DNA of 64,000 bases from contig OY762224.2 in the NCBI GenBank assembly GCA_963665265.2, positions 1,550,001 through 1,614,000 on the forward strand, given 5' to 3'. Position numbers and translations under genes: made by a program. Within the stretch, counting starts at the first letter, position 1. Every line of letters begins with the position of its first letter. A model generated the notes under the pieces. That model did no database searches, was not told the DNA's origin, and was given only the letters and a program-made list of their open reading frames with translations. Positions 35,375 to 44,146 of the stretch are shown here, one piece after another. The stretch is from CAXXHQ01 sp963665265 (lineage in GTDB: Bacteria; Planctomycetota; Planctomycetia; Pirellulales; Thermoguttaceae).

Positions 35375-38296
35375 TTATACCAAGCGTAATCCCTTCGGCA
35401 ATGATTCGCCGAAGGCGAGGCTTCGTTCGCCCTCTTGAAGTTCGCCTCCTGAGCGGATCAACTCCGCAAAATGCGGGGGCACGCCGCTAGCCGCGACAAA
35501 ATCCGCCGCAAGCCGTCTCGACTTTTCGTCTAAATCGCGGTAACGATCGTTCGTTCTCCGGGCAAGCTGAACGACGGCGAAAACCGTTTCCGTCGCCTCG
35601 GAACGCGTTTGGAGGACTCGTTCAATCCAATTACCGACGATTTCCGAGGGGACAACCGTATTTAGCGGGCCGTGAAACGGGATTCTGGCTCCTATTCGCC
35701 CGACGGCCCAAATTATTGCGGAAAAAATCGGCTGAATTTTCTTTTTTTCCAATAAATCGAGAAAGAGGCCCCCCAGTTCGATTTTCGTTTCGACGGAAAG
35801 GAGCTCCAAGGAGCCGAGTAAACGCCACATTTCGGCGTTTTCGCGGGAGGCATAGCTAAGATCGCCCCGACCGCGTCCCGTCGTCAATTGTCGATGAAGC
35901 GAGCGGACCGGCCCAAGGATTGGCTCGGCAAGGGCTTGCTGTTGCCCCGCGGCGAGGCCTCCGCCGATTCGGCGCCACAAAATCCACCCCTCCGCGCGGC
36001 TGGAGGGATAGGCGAATTTCCCCTGCAAAGCCGACCAAGTTTGCTCGACTCGCCAATCGTCGAGAGCTAGGCCGAAACCGGGGCGCAAACAAAAACCAAG
36101 TAGATTTATCCATTTCGATTCGGCGGAAGGGTTTCGTCGGCGACCGGCCTCGCACTCGATGAGCGTTTCCCAAATTCGTCGGCACAATGAAGAAGGCCAA
36201 GCGTCGCGAGATTGCCCGATCGCCGCCGCCAAGCGTTTGACCAATCCGTCCGGTTTGGCCTGGGCGTTCGGGCCGAACGTCTGGACGATTAACTCGCGGC
36301 ATTCCGACCAAATCGATTCGTCGACGAATCCTTCTTCTTCGGCGTCGGATTCGTGGGCGGCGACGTCGGTTTGCGTCGCCGTTCGAACGTCGAATTGCAG
36401 CCGCCAACTTCGACGCCCTTCGATCTCCTCGCACCAAAGGTCAAGCGTGCCGATCTCGGTCAAACGGGCGTGCAGCTTGACGGGGACCGATTCCGCTTCA
36501 TTTTTCTTGGATCGCAAGACCGTTCGAATGGGCGGCAAAGCGCGCATTTGCTCCGGATCGACCGGAATCAAATCGCCGGGAGCCTCGGTCAGTCGCGTGC
36601 TGGAAACGAATAACGGAAACTCGACGGGCTCGGATATCAGCAATTGAAAGGGGCGATTTTCGACGACGACATCGTGTCCCGGTTCGATTTTCGCGGGAAC
36701 AAGGCAGACGGCATGCGCGGCTTCGCGGGGTTGCGAAGAACTTGCTTCTTCTTTTGCGCCCACGCCGACGTAATACGTTCGCGCCAAGCCTGCGGCGATT
36801 CGGACGCCATGCCCACGGCGGACCATGCCGTAGTAGGCGGCTCCGCGCGCCACGGCTAAATCGAGCCGATCGTTTTCCAGAACGACGGGGCTCCAGGCTT
36901 GCTCCGACGGGCTAAACCAACGCGAGACTGCTTCGATCATGCGTTTTTTAATGGCGGGAGATTCAAAAACGCCTCCGTTAAATAAGACGACGTCGGGACG
37001 CGCCGGGTCGCGACCGTCCGAAAGATCGACGTCCTCTAGAGCCAAATTTCGATGCGCCGAGAGGAAGGCAGCCAAATAGCGAGTGACGGCCGGTTCGGGG
37101 GCGAACGGAAGTCCGAATTCTTGAAACCCCGACCGACGTTGACGCGGTTTGTCGTCCAAGCGGACGAACGGGAAAAACCCGTCGATCAGAACGCTCTCGG
37201 CCTCTTCTCGTCGCACGTCGGCCGAAATACCGCCGCCGATTAGCCTCTTTCCTCCGCCGGGCAAGTGGACGGTCCAACGCTCCGGCGCGTTCGGTCCGAG
37301 GAGCGTCTCTTTGACGACGCGACTTGCGCGGACCAACGCGGCCCATTGACGCGGAGTCAGTTTATTTTCGGTCGTTTTGGCGACGTCGTTTTCCGAGCCG
37401 GCGAAGCGCGATTCAACGTGTTTCGCCAAGGCGAGATCGAGATTATCGCCGCCGAGAATAAGATGTTCTCCGACGGCGATGCGGTGAAAAACGATTTTGC
37501 CCTCTTCGCCTCGACGCACGCGGATCAGCGTAAAGTCGGAGGTTCCGCCGCCGACGTCGCAGACGAGAATTTTTTGGCCGGGCGAAACGACGCTCTCCCA
37601 ATCGTCGCGTCGAGCGTGAATCCAAGAATAAAAAGCGGCTTGCGGCTCTTCAATCAAAACGACGCGAGGAAGTCCGGCCTCATGCGCCGCCTTGACGGTC
37701 AGTTCGCGAGCGACCTCGTCGAAAGAAGCGGGCAACGTCAATACGACATCTTGGCGCTCCATCGGTTCTCGGGGAAAACGAGAGTTCCATGCCTCGCGCA
37801 TGTGTCGCAAATAGCGTGCGCCGGCCTCGACCGGCGAAATACGGCGAACGTCGTCGGCGCTTTGCCACGGCAGAATCGCGGCGAAGCGATCGACGCCGTT
37901 GTGGCATAGCCAGGACTTGGCCGAGTTGATCATTCGCCACGGCGCGCCGGCGCCGTGATCGCGCGCAAATACTCCGGCGACGAACGGAGCGTCGGAGAAT
38001 TTCGACTTCGACTCTAGCTTCGATCGCTCGGCGGCGGAAGCGTTTTCCCAAGGCAAGCGCATCGCCTCTTCGGAAAGCTCTCCTGCGGCGGGCTGATAAA
38101 GAAACGAGGGGAGATTCTCGCGCGTTTCCACTTGTCCGGCGGCCGTCAATTGCGGAATCGAGAGCGAGCGAATCTGCCAAGTCGTTTCTTGCGAATCGAC
38201 GTAGCAGACCGCCGAATTCGTGGTCCCTAGGTCGATTCCAATGACGAATCGCGCCGAGGCGGCAACCGCCTCCGTCGAAGATGCGTTTTTTGCCAT
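35375..38296 (-). CDS. Large Hsp70-family protein with C-terminal extension (DUF3731-like)
   Basis: A 973-residue Hsp70 homologue, far longer than DnaK (about 640). The ATPase domain is recognisable: phosphate-1 loop GIDLGTTNSAVCYVD near residue 20, LIEEPQAAFYSW, phosphate-2 loop CDVGGGTSDFTLIRV near 250, and LFNGGVFESPAIKKRMIE near 440. The substrate-binding part differs strongly from DnaK and is followed by a long helical region (about 620-970). This matches the YegD-like Hsp70 group that carries DUF3731. Its clients are unknown and no dnaJ or grpE is nearby. In other bacteria such a protein often stands next to a shorter Hsp70 and a DUF2760 protein; both are here, but separated by the hydrogenase-like chemoreceptor. 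A -10-like TACAAT lies about 110 bases upstream on the minus strand. Confidence 0.85.
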   Translation of the reverse strand: MAKNASSTEAVAASARFVIGIDLGTTNSAVCYVDSQETTWQIRSLSIPQLTAAGQVETRENLPSFLYQPAAGELSEEAMRLPWENASAAERSKLESKSKFSDAPFVAGVFARDHGAGAPWRMINSAKSWLCHNGVDRFAAILPWQSADDVRRISPVEAGARYLRHMREAWNSRFPREPMERQDVVLTLPASFDEVARELTVKAAHEAGLPRVVLIEEPQAAFYSWIHARRDDWESVVSPGQKILVCDVGGGTSDFTLIRVRRGEEGKIVFHRIAVGEHLILGGDNLDLALAKHVESRFAGSENDVAKTTENKLTPRQWAALVRASRVVKETLLGPNAPERWTVHLPGGGKRLIGGGISADVRREEAESVLIDGFFPFVRLDDKPRQRRSGFQEFGLPFAPEPAVTRYLAAFLSAHRNLALEDVDLSDGRDPARPDVVLFNGGVFESPAIKKRMIEAVSRWFSPSEQAWSPVVLENDRLDLAVARGAAYYGMVRRGHGVRIAAGLARTYYVGVGAKEEASSSQPREAAHAVCLVPAKIEPGHDVVVENRPFQLLISEPVEFPLFVSSTRLTEAPGDLIPVDPEQMRALPPIRTVLRSKKNEAESVPVKLHARLTEIGTLDLWCEEIEGRRSWRLQFDVRTATQTDVAAHESDAEEEGFVDESIWSECRELIVQTFGPNAQAKPDGLVKRLAAAIGQSRDAWPSSLCRRIWETLIECEAGRRRNPSAESKWINLLGFCLRPGFGLALDDWRVEQTWSALQGKFAYPSSRAEGWILWRRIGGGLAAGQQQALAEPILGPVRSLHRQLTTGRGRGDLSYASRENAEMWRLLGSLELLSVETKIELGGLFLDLLEKKKIQPIFSAIIWAVGRIGARIPFHGPLNTVVPSEIVGNWIERVLQTRSEATETVFAVVQLARRTNDRYRDLDEKSRRLAADFVAASGVPPHFAELIRSGGELQEGERSLAFGESLPKGLRLV

Positions 38297-38784
38297 AAGA
38301 GTCTGTTTTTTCTCTGTCGCCGAAGCTGACGATTTGATTTTTTTCGCCTCTTCCCGCCGCCGGCTTCCGATTCCGGTTAGCTCGATAAAAACGAAAATGC
38401 GAACCGCACATTGTACCGAAGAAAATCGGTTTCCGCAGGGTTCAGGAGCGAAACAGGGGTAAACGCATCAGTTTCATGATGATTTACCGAGCGTCAAATC
38501 CGACAATTTTTTCCAGTTTTTCTACATAAAATCGGCATAGTCGGTATGGTCCGACGTTTTTTTCGTATTTGAAGCAAGTAATTTCCGCAATAGGCGCTTC
38601 ACTCATTTGCCTAGTAATCGACATAGGGTATATGCCTTTGAGCCGAAAATAATTGTTCGGCCAATACCTCGATCGGCTATGGAGGGGTCCACGGAAGTTG
38701 GTGTTTTAATACGCCATTTCTAAGGCCGATCGAAAAATTCCGTCGGTGCGAATAACGCTAAAGCTTGCTTGGAAGGGTGTTCTA
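38297..38784. other. Divergent intergenic region
   Basis: Between the large Hsp70 (leftward) and the hydrogenase-like chemoreceptor (rightward). It is AT-rich compared with its surroundings and holds no plausible gene. It contains the terminator-like hairpin at 38540-38563, in the expected 5' leader of the chemoreceptor gene, and the chemoreceptor ribosome-binding site GGAAGG about nine bases before the ATG. Confidence 0.5.
38540..38563 (+). promoter_or_regulatory. Terminator-like hairpin upstream of the chemoreceptor gene (possible attenuator)
   Basis: GTCGG-TATGGT-CCGAC (38540-38555) is followed by GTTTTTTT. No plus-strand gene precedes it within range, so it cannot end an upstream gene; it may attenuate the chemoreceptor leader. 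The stem is only five pairs, so it may be chance. Confidence 0.35.
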
Positions 38785-41061
38785 ATGCGTCAACTGCCTG
38801 TCGTCATTGAAGTCAACAAAGACAAGTGCGTCAATTGTCACGCTTGCATCGCGGCTTGTCCGGTTAAATTTTGCAACGACGGAAGCGGCGAATACGTGAA
38901 GTTGAATTCAAACGCCTGCATTGGATGCGGGGCCTGCATCGCCGCCTGCACGCATGAAGCGCGAACGATCGTTGACGACGCAGAACGGTTTTTCAAAGAC
39001 TTGAAAGCCGGTCAAAAGATGGTTGCGGTCGCCGCTCCGGCCGTCGCGGTCAGTTTTCCCAACGGATACCTTCGCCTGAATAGCTGGTTGAAGTCGTCGG
39101 GCGTCGATGCGATTTTCGACGTGAGCTTCGGCGCAGAGTTGACGGTGAAGACCTACTTGGATCACGTCGCGAAGAACAATCCGAAGGCGGTTATCGCGCA
39201 ACCTTGCCCGGCGATCGTCTCGTACATTGAGATATACAAGCCGGAACTGCTTCCGTATTTGGCGCCGGCCGACAGTCCGATGCTCCATACGGTCCGCATG
39301 ATCCGCGAGTATTACCCGCAATATAAAAATCACAAAGTGGTCGTTCTTTCGCCGTGCATCGCGAAATCCCGCGAATTCGCCGAGACGGGACAAGGCGACT
39401 ACAACGTCACGTTCGCCAACATACAGCAGTATATCGCGGCGAACGGAGTCCGTCTGGAGTCATATCCGGAGACCGACTACGACAATCCTCCGGCCGAGCG
39501 CGCCGTGTTATTTTCGACGCCCGGCGGTCTGATGCGAACCGCGATGCGGGAAGTTCCCGGCATTGAGGATCAAATTCGCAAGATCGAAGGGACGCACGTC
39601 ATTTACAAATATCTCGACGAGTTGCCGCACATGATCAAGCAGGGGAAGAATCCCTTGTTGATCGACTGCTTGAATTGCGAACTCGGCTGCAACGGCGGGA
39701 CGGGAACGAATTGCAAGTCGAAGCCGCAAGACGAAGTCGAATGGCTCGTCGAGCAGCGCAGCAAGAAGATGAAAGAGCAATACGCGGGTCCCGGCGCCTC
39801 GCCGACGAAACCGAATCCGAAGGGTTTAAAAAAGCTTCGCGCCTACATCGATAAGTATTGGAAGCCCGGTTTATACGGCCGATCCTACGTGAATTTGGCC
39901 GAGAACGCCGCATTGCGGCAGCCCTCGGAATCGGACATTCAGAAGATTTACGGCGATCGTCTGCTGAAGACGGAGAAGAAAGACGAGTTAAACTGCGGGG
40001 CTTGCGGATACGGCAGTTGCCGGAGCATGGCGGTCGCTTTGCATAACGGTTTGAGCCGCGAAGATCACTGCGCGAAATACACGGAGAAGATTTTGCAGCG
40101 CGACGAACGCGAAATGCGAATCCTTCACGAAGAGCGCGAGGAGCAAACCGCAGTCTTGCAGAAGAAGATCACGCGATTGCTCGATGCGGTAACCTCGGCG
40201 AAGCAAGGCGATCTTACGAAGCAAGTGACCGTCGACGGCGACGAGCCGATCGACTTGCTTGCGGCCGGCGTCAAAGCGATGTTGGAGGATTTGTCGGCGA
40301 TCATCGAGCAAGTGGCTTCGAGCGCGGAGCAGTTCAACCAAGCGTCGCAAGCGATCGCCGAGGGTTCGCAGGGAATGGCCGAAGAGGCGCAAACGCAAAA
40401 CGCGAACGTCGAGGAAGTATCGCAAGCGATCGTCGAGTTGAGCGAATCGGTTCGAGGCGTTCACGAGAACGCGCAGCGCGCCGACTCGGTCGCCAAGCGG
40501 ACCAGCGAATTGGCGGTGAACGGCGGCACGGCCGTTCAAAAGTCGATCGACGCGATGCACCGAATTCACGAAAGCTCGCGGCAAATCGGCGACATCATTC
40601 AAGTCATTTCGGAAATCGCGAGACAGACGAACCTGTTGGCGTTGAACGCCGCGATTGAAGCGGCCCGCGCCGGAACGCACGGGCTTGGTTTCGCGGTGGT
40701 GGCCGACGAAGTTCGCAAACTCGCCGAACGCTCGAACAAGGCCGCTCAAGAAATTACCGTGTTGATCAAGGAATCGACGGATCGGGTCGAGGAGGGGGGC
40801 AAGCTGAGCCAAGAGACGGGCGACGCTCTACGCAACATTATCGAAGGGGTTCGCACGACGGCCGGCGAGATCGCGGCCATCGCCGCGGCCAGCGTCGAGC
40901 AAGCGAGCAACGCCGAGCAAGTCGCCAAGTCGATCGATTCCATTTCGCAAATTAGCGAAAAAGCCGCCGCTCAAACGCAAGAAATGGCGTCGAGCAGCCA
41001 ACAATTAAGCGCCGAGGCGAGCAATTTAGGGCACTTGGTCTCCAAGTTCCAAACGGCTTAG
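38785..41061 (+). CDS. [FeFe]-hydrogenase-like sensor fused to methyl-accepting chemotaxis domain
   Basis: The ATG at 38785 (GGAAGG upstream) gives 758 residues; GTG 38746 is less likely. In order: two [4Fe-4S] ferredoxin motifs (Cys15/18/21/25 and 45/48/51/55); an H-cluster-type domain with QPCPA (Cys141), SPCIAKSRE (Cys191) and DCLNCELGC (Cys298, Cys302), so the four H-cluster ligands are kept; a further Fe-S motif CGACGYGSC (Cys404/407/412, plus Cys429); a HAMP-like region (about 462-510); and a methyl-accepting signalling domain whose tip reads QTNLLALNAAIEAARAG. No membrane helix or signal peptide is present, so it is cytoplasmic. The proton-relay Cys of catalytic enzymes (TSCCP) is Pro here, as expected for a sensor of H2 or redox state rather than an enzyme. 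No HydE/F/G maturase or CheA/CheW gene is in the window. Confidence 0.93.
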   Translation: MRQLPVVIEVNKDKCVNCHACIAACPVKFCNDGSGEYVKLNSNACIGCGACIAACTHEARTIVDDAERFFKDLKAGQKMVAVAAPAVAVSFPNGYLRLNSWLKSSGVDAIFDVSFGAELTVKTYLDHVAKNNPKAVIAQPCPAIVSYIEIYKPELLPYLAPADSPMLHTVRMIREYYPQYKNHKVVVLSPCIAKSREFAETGQGDYNVTFANIQQYIAANGVRLESYPETDYDNPPAERAVLFSTPGGLMRTAMREVPGIEDQIRKIEGTHVIYKYLDELPHMIKQGKNPLLIDCLNCELGCNGGTGTNCKSKPQDEVEWLVEQRSKKMKEQYAGPGASPTKPNPKGLKKLRAYIDKYWKPGLYGRSYVNLAENAALRQPSESDIQKIYGDRLLKTEKKDELNCGACGYGSCRSMAVALHNGLSREDHCAKYTEKILQRDEREMRILHEEREEQTAVLQKKITRLLDAVTSAKQGDLTKQVTVDGDEPIDLLAAGVKAMLEDLSAIIEQVASSAEQFNQASQAIAEGSQGMAEEAQTQNANVEEVSQAIVELSESVRGVHENAQRADSVAKRTSELAVNGGTAVQKSIDAMHRIHESSRQIGDIIQVISEIARQTNLLALNAAIEAARAGTHGLGFAVVADEVRKLAERSNKAAQEITVLIKESTDRVEEGGKLSQETGDALRNIIEGVRTTAGEIAAIAAASVEQASNAEQVAKSIDSISQISEKAAAQTQEMASSSQQLSAEASNLGHLVSKFQTA

Positions 41062-41518
41062 CTCGCGATAGAAATAAAACGCTCGCCGTGAAATCGTTCA
41101 TGGCGAGAGGGCAGGATACGGATTGATCCCAACATGCCGATTCTCCGTTTGCGACGTTAATCGTCCGCGAAACGGTTGATAAGCGAGGAGGAATCGATCT
41201 CGAATTGAACCGATTGAATTCGCCGTAGGGGCGAACGGTCGCGTCGATTTCGCAACGTCTTGCCGTACAGTACAGCGTCCGTCATATCGGTCCAAATTTC
41301 CTTCCGAACGACAAAGAAAAAGGAGACGGGAAAGTCGGAATTTATTCACAAGACGCAAACGAGGCGCTTCTTTGGGTTGATGCCGCTTCGCTTGCCATCT
41401 CTCTTCTTCCCTTACCTTAAATTCCGTCCCGCTAGTTCCCGTTTCCGCTTCAATGTCGAGCAGTCGGTCCGATATGACGGCGCTTTCTTTCTTGGTATGA
41501 AAAAAGCGCCGTCGCGTT
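41062..41518. other. Convergent intergenic region
   Basis: Between the chemoreceptor and the shorter Hsp70, whose 3' ends face each other. A strong hairpin CTCGCC ... GGCGAG (about 41083-41108) lies just after the chemoreceptor stop and, read leftward, is followed by a T-rich run; it may end transcription in both directions. No gene is supportable. Confidence 0.5.
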
Positions 41519-41536
41519 CTACGACGCGGCGTCTTC
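41496..41536 (-). terminator. Probable terminator at the 3' end of the shorter Hsp70 gene
   Basis: Read on the minus strand, a GC-rich hairpin (CGTCG/CGACG core with flanking GC pairs and a small bulge) is followed by GCTTTTTTCAT. It overlaps the Hsp70 stop codon at 41519-41521, an unusually tight arrangement. Confidence 0.6.
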
Positions 41537-43312
41537 ACGAACGCTAAATTCCAGCTTCCAACGTCGATCGTCCGCGACGCTGACGCACCATAACTCTAAG
41601 ACGCCAAGTTCCGTGATCCGCGAACGAAATCTAACCGGGACGTAGCCATCGTCGGCCTTCTCGTCGGCGGGCAACGCCGCCTCAAGCGAGTCGGTCTCGG
41701 CGATATCCTCTTCGGTCCAAGAAGAAACAACGTCGCCAGGCCGATCCGACTTCCGCGTCGCCGAGCAAAAGAACCGGAATTGCGCCGGTTCGCCGACGAT
41801 CAGTCCGACGTCGCCGCCGGGCACATCGGCTTCGGTCCCCTCTTCCATACCGAACGGGACGACGCAAACTGCTCGCAAAGGCCGCGGCGCGCCGGGAATG
41901 GCCAGCCCCGCCGTTTCGACGCCGACGTAGTAGGTGCGCGAGGCACCGCTGCGAATCCGCACGCCGCCTTTTCGTTTCGTCCAACCGTAGTAGGCGGCTC
42001 CTCGCGCGGCCGCCTGATCCAAATCGTGTTCGCCGTCGAGCATTTTCGGCGCATCGTCGCCGGGAAACCAATCTTGCAAAGTCTCCAACAAACGACGACG
42101 CAAGGCGTCGGCCTTGAAAACGCCGCCGTTAAATAAAACGTGCGTGGGTCGAGCCGCCGCCCCCGATTGCGAATTCGTTTGCAAAAACGCGGCCAAATGT
42201 CGCGTGACGGCCGCGTCATTCTCGAACGGCAGGCCCAATTCGCGGAATCCCGACGCTCGCCGGCGATTTGGCTTGTCGGTCAATTCACATTTCGGAAAAA
42301 AGCCTTCGAGCAGTAACTCGCCGACGCTTTGCTTTTGCAGTTCGACGGAAATCGCGCCGCCGATCAGCTTTCGACCGCGTCCCATCACCGCGGCGGCGTA
42401 AGAATCGGGGCCCCCCTCGGTCAAAAGACGTTCCTTCGCGGTTCGGCAAGAGTGCCAGAGCGAAACCGATTGCCAGGGATCGAGCGAAAGACCTTTTTCG
42501 GCGAATTTTCCGGCCGCGAAATGCGCCAACGCCAAGTCCATATTGTCGCCGCCGACAAGGAGGTGATTACCGACCGCCGCGCGGCGCAACGTCAACTCGC
42601 CGTTCTCTTCGGCCACTCCGACCAGCGTAAAATCGGTCGTTCCGCCGCCGACGTCGCAAACAAGTAGCAGATCGCCGACTTGCAGCGAGCGGCGCCATCG
42701 TTCGCCGAATCCGTTCAACCAAGCGTAAACCGCCGCTTGAGGCTCTTCGAGCAAAAGCATGTCGTCGGGTAGTCCGGCCGCTTTGGCCGCCTCACGCGTC
42801 AGTTCGCAAGCGCCGGCGTCGAACGAGGCCGGCACGGTCAAGACGACGTTTTGCTCGGCGAACGGCGCGTCGGGAAACTCATGATTCCACGCGGCAGCCA
42901 AATGCTCCAAGTAGCGTCGCGAGGCCTCGACCGGCGAAACCTTCGGCACGTCGGCCGGAGCGTTCCAAGGCAAGATAGGCTTGCGGCGATCAACCAGACT
43001 GTGACAGAGCCACGACTTCGCCGCGCCGACGGTTCGATCGGGAACTTCGGCGCCTTGCCGACGCGCATATTCGCCGACGACTTGCGCGGTCCCGTTCGCC
43101 CAAGGGAGATTCAACGAGCCGCCCGACGTTTCGTGCTCCAAGGCCAAATAGAGAAACGAGGCCAGCGAAGGGAGCGCCTCGACCGTTCCCTGCGCGACGA
43201 TTTGCGGAACGAGCAACGTTCGCACTTCGGGTCGCTCGACGTCCAACGGCGCATAGGCCAAAACGCAGTTCGTCGTACCAAGATCAATTCCGATAGAGTA
43301 TTTCGCGCTCAT
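41519..43312 (-). CDS. Shorter Hsp70-family protein (YegD-like)
   Basis: ATG 43312 (MSAKYSIGIDLGTTNCVLAY) gives 597 residues; a longer frame to 43378 has an unrelated start. The ATPase motifs are intact: GIDLGTTN near residue 8, LLEEPQAAVYAWLN, CDVGGGTTDFTLVGV and LFNGGVFKADALRRRL. The C-terminal part ends in a beta-rich block (LGVLELWCVSVADDRRWKLE) shared with the larger Hsp70 (IGTLDLWCEEIEGRRSWRLQ), but the long helical extension is absent. The two are clearly related over their common length. A good promoter lies just upstream at 43323-43352. Its nearest upstream neighbour is the DUF2760 gene, 77 bases away. The clients are unknown. Confidence 0.87.
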   Translation of the reverse strand: MSAKYSIGIDLGTTNCVLAYAPLDVERPEVRTLLVPQIVAQGTVEALPSLASFLYLALEHETSGGSLNLPWANGTAQVVGEYARRQGAEVPDRTVGAAKSWLCHSLVDRRKPILPWNAPADVPKVSPVEASRRYLEHLAAAWNHEFPDAPFAEQNVVLTVPASFDAGACELTREAAKAAGLPDDMLLLEEPQAAVYAWLNGFGERWRRSLQVGDLLLVCDVGGGTTDFTLVGVAEENGELTLRRAAVGNHLLVGGDNMDLALAHFAAGKFAEKGLSLDPWQSVSLWHSCRTAKERLLTEGGPDSYAAAVMGRGRKLIGGAISVELQKQSVGELLLEGFFPKCELTDKPNRRRASGFRELGLPFENDAAVTRHLAAFLQTNSQSGAAARPTHVLFNGGVFKADALRRRLLETLQDWFPGDDAPKMLDGEHDLDQAAARGAAYYGWTKRKGGVRIRSGASRTYYVGVETAGLAIPGAPRPLRAVCVVPFGMEEGTEADVPGGDVGLIVGEPAQFRFFCSATRKSDRPGDVVSSWTEEDIAETDSLEAALPADEKADDGYVPVRFRSRITELGVLELWCVSVADDRRWKLEFSVREDAAS

Positions 43313-43322
43313 ATTCACACCG

Positions 43323-43352
43323 ATTGTAGCGGATAACGATTTGAAGCGGCAA
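43323..43352 (-). promoter_or_regulatory. Putative sigma-70-type promoter for the shorter Hsp70 gene
   Basis: On the minus strand TTGCCG (43352-43347) and TACAAT (43328-43323) are separated by 18 bases. The expected start of transcription is only about 4-8 bases before the ATG at 43312, so the message would be nearly leaderless. This matches the lack of a clear ribosome-binding site there. Confidence 0.5.
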
Positions 43353-43389
43353 ACCGCATGGCAGGCGAGATTCGGCAAGCGGCATCGCG

Positions 43390-43929
43390 TTAGATTTCGA
43401 CTTCGGCCGGCGCAACGATTCGCTTCGACTCTTTACCGCCGGTCCAAACGGGGAGCTCGCACTTCGTCGCCTCCCAGCCGGGATGCACTATCTTGCCGCG
43501 AAAAGGGGGCTGTCCGGCGACGGCGCCGGTTAACCGATAGCGAGCGGCGTCGAAACCGGAGGCCAATTCGACGACGGTTCCCTCCTCTTCCGAAACGGCC
43601 GGCTTTAATTCAAAGATTCGACGCAACGTAGCGGCGCAGTCTCGATGAACGTCCCGCGCGGCGGCGCCGATCTGCGCATCGTCGTAGTCGGCCAACGACT
43701 CTTGAATGAAATCGATGAATCGAGCTTCCCGCTGCAACGTCGCTAACAACGTCAAGGCCTCGCTTCGCGCAGGCTCCTTCGGCTTCGTTTCGCTTGTCGG
43801 TTTCGGCGGCGCGGCGAGTTGCGGTTGGGGCTCGACGCCATCAGCCGACAACAGCTTTCGCACTCGAACGGCGGTCGCGCCGCTAAACAACGTGGCGAAA
43901 AAAACGCGTATGGCTAATATTGGGTGCAT
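43390..43929 (-). CDS. DUF2760 family protein
   Basis: A 179-residue protein with an N-terminal hydrophobic start (ILAIRVFFATLFSGA) that may anchor it in the membrane. After a Pro/Lys-rich linker comes the DUF2760 domain: ALTLLATLQREARFIDFIQE, DYDDAQIGAAARDVHRDCAA and the C-terminal FRGKIVHPGWEATKCELPVW. DUF2760 has no known activity, but its genes recurrently sit beside the same two Hsp70 types, which suggests a shared chaperone module. Here it precedes the shorter Hsp70 on the same strand. This association is recalled from family knowledge; the gene order is seen directly. Confidence 0.85.
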   Translation of the reverse strand: MHPILAIRVFFATLFSGATAVRVRKLLSADGVEPQPQLAAPPKPTSETKPKEPARSEALTLLATLQREARFIDFIQESLADYDDAQIGAAARDVHRDCAATLRRIFELKPAVSEEEGTVVELASGFDAARYRLTGAVAGQPPFRGKIVHPGWEATKCELPVWTGGKESKRIVAPAEVEI

Positions 43930-44146
43930 ATTCGTCCGTAACTATTTCAAGAGAATGACAAATGCGACGGCCGACGGTCCGGCCGACTCAGGACAGAATA
44001 GTATATCAGGCGGGCAAGAAATAGAAAATCGCCTCCAATTCGGCTATTATCCGCGATTGAAGGCGATAATTTGCTTTATAGACGCCGAGTTTTTGGTCGC
44101 GCCGCGATCGCGGCGACCATTTTCATACTTCGGCCGAGCGAGGTTT

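Noticed and set aside
35375..38296. The large Hsp70 as the housekeeping DnaK
   Set aside because: The length (973), divergent substrate domain and absence of grpE/dnaJ nearby fit the YegD/DUF3731 group instead.
38785..41061. A catalytic H2-producing or H2-oxidising [FeFe] hydrogenase
   Set aside because: The proton-relay Cys is replaced by Pro and the chain continues into a signalling domain, so a sensor is more likely.
44095..44118. Palindrome around CCGCGATCGCGG as a terminator or operator
   Set aside because: Stem is strong but neither side has a clear T-run; the core is an extended GCGATCGC-type palindrome that can occur by chance in GC-rich DNA.
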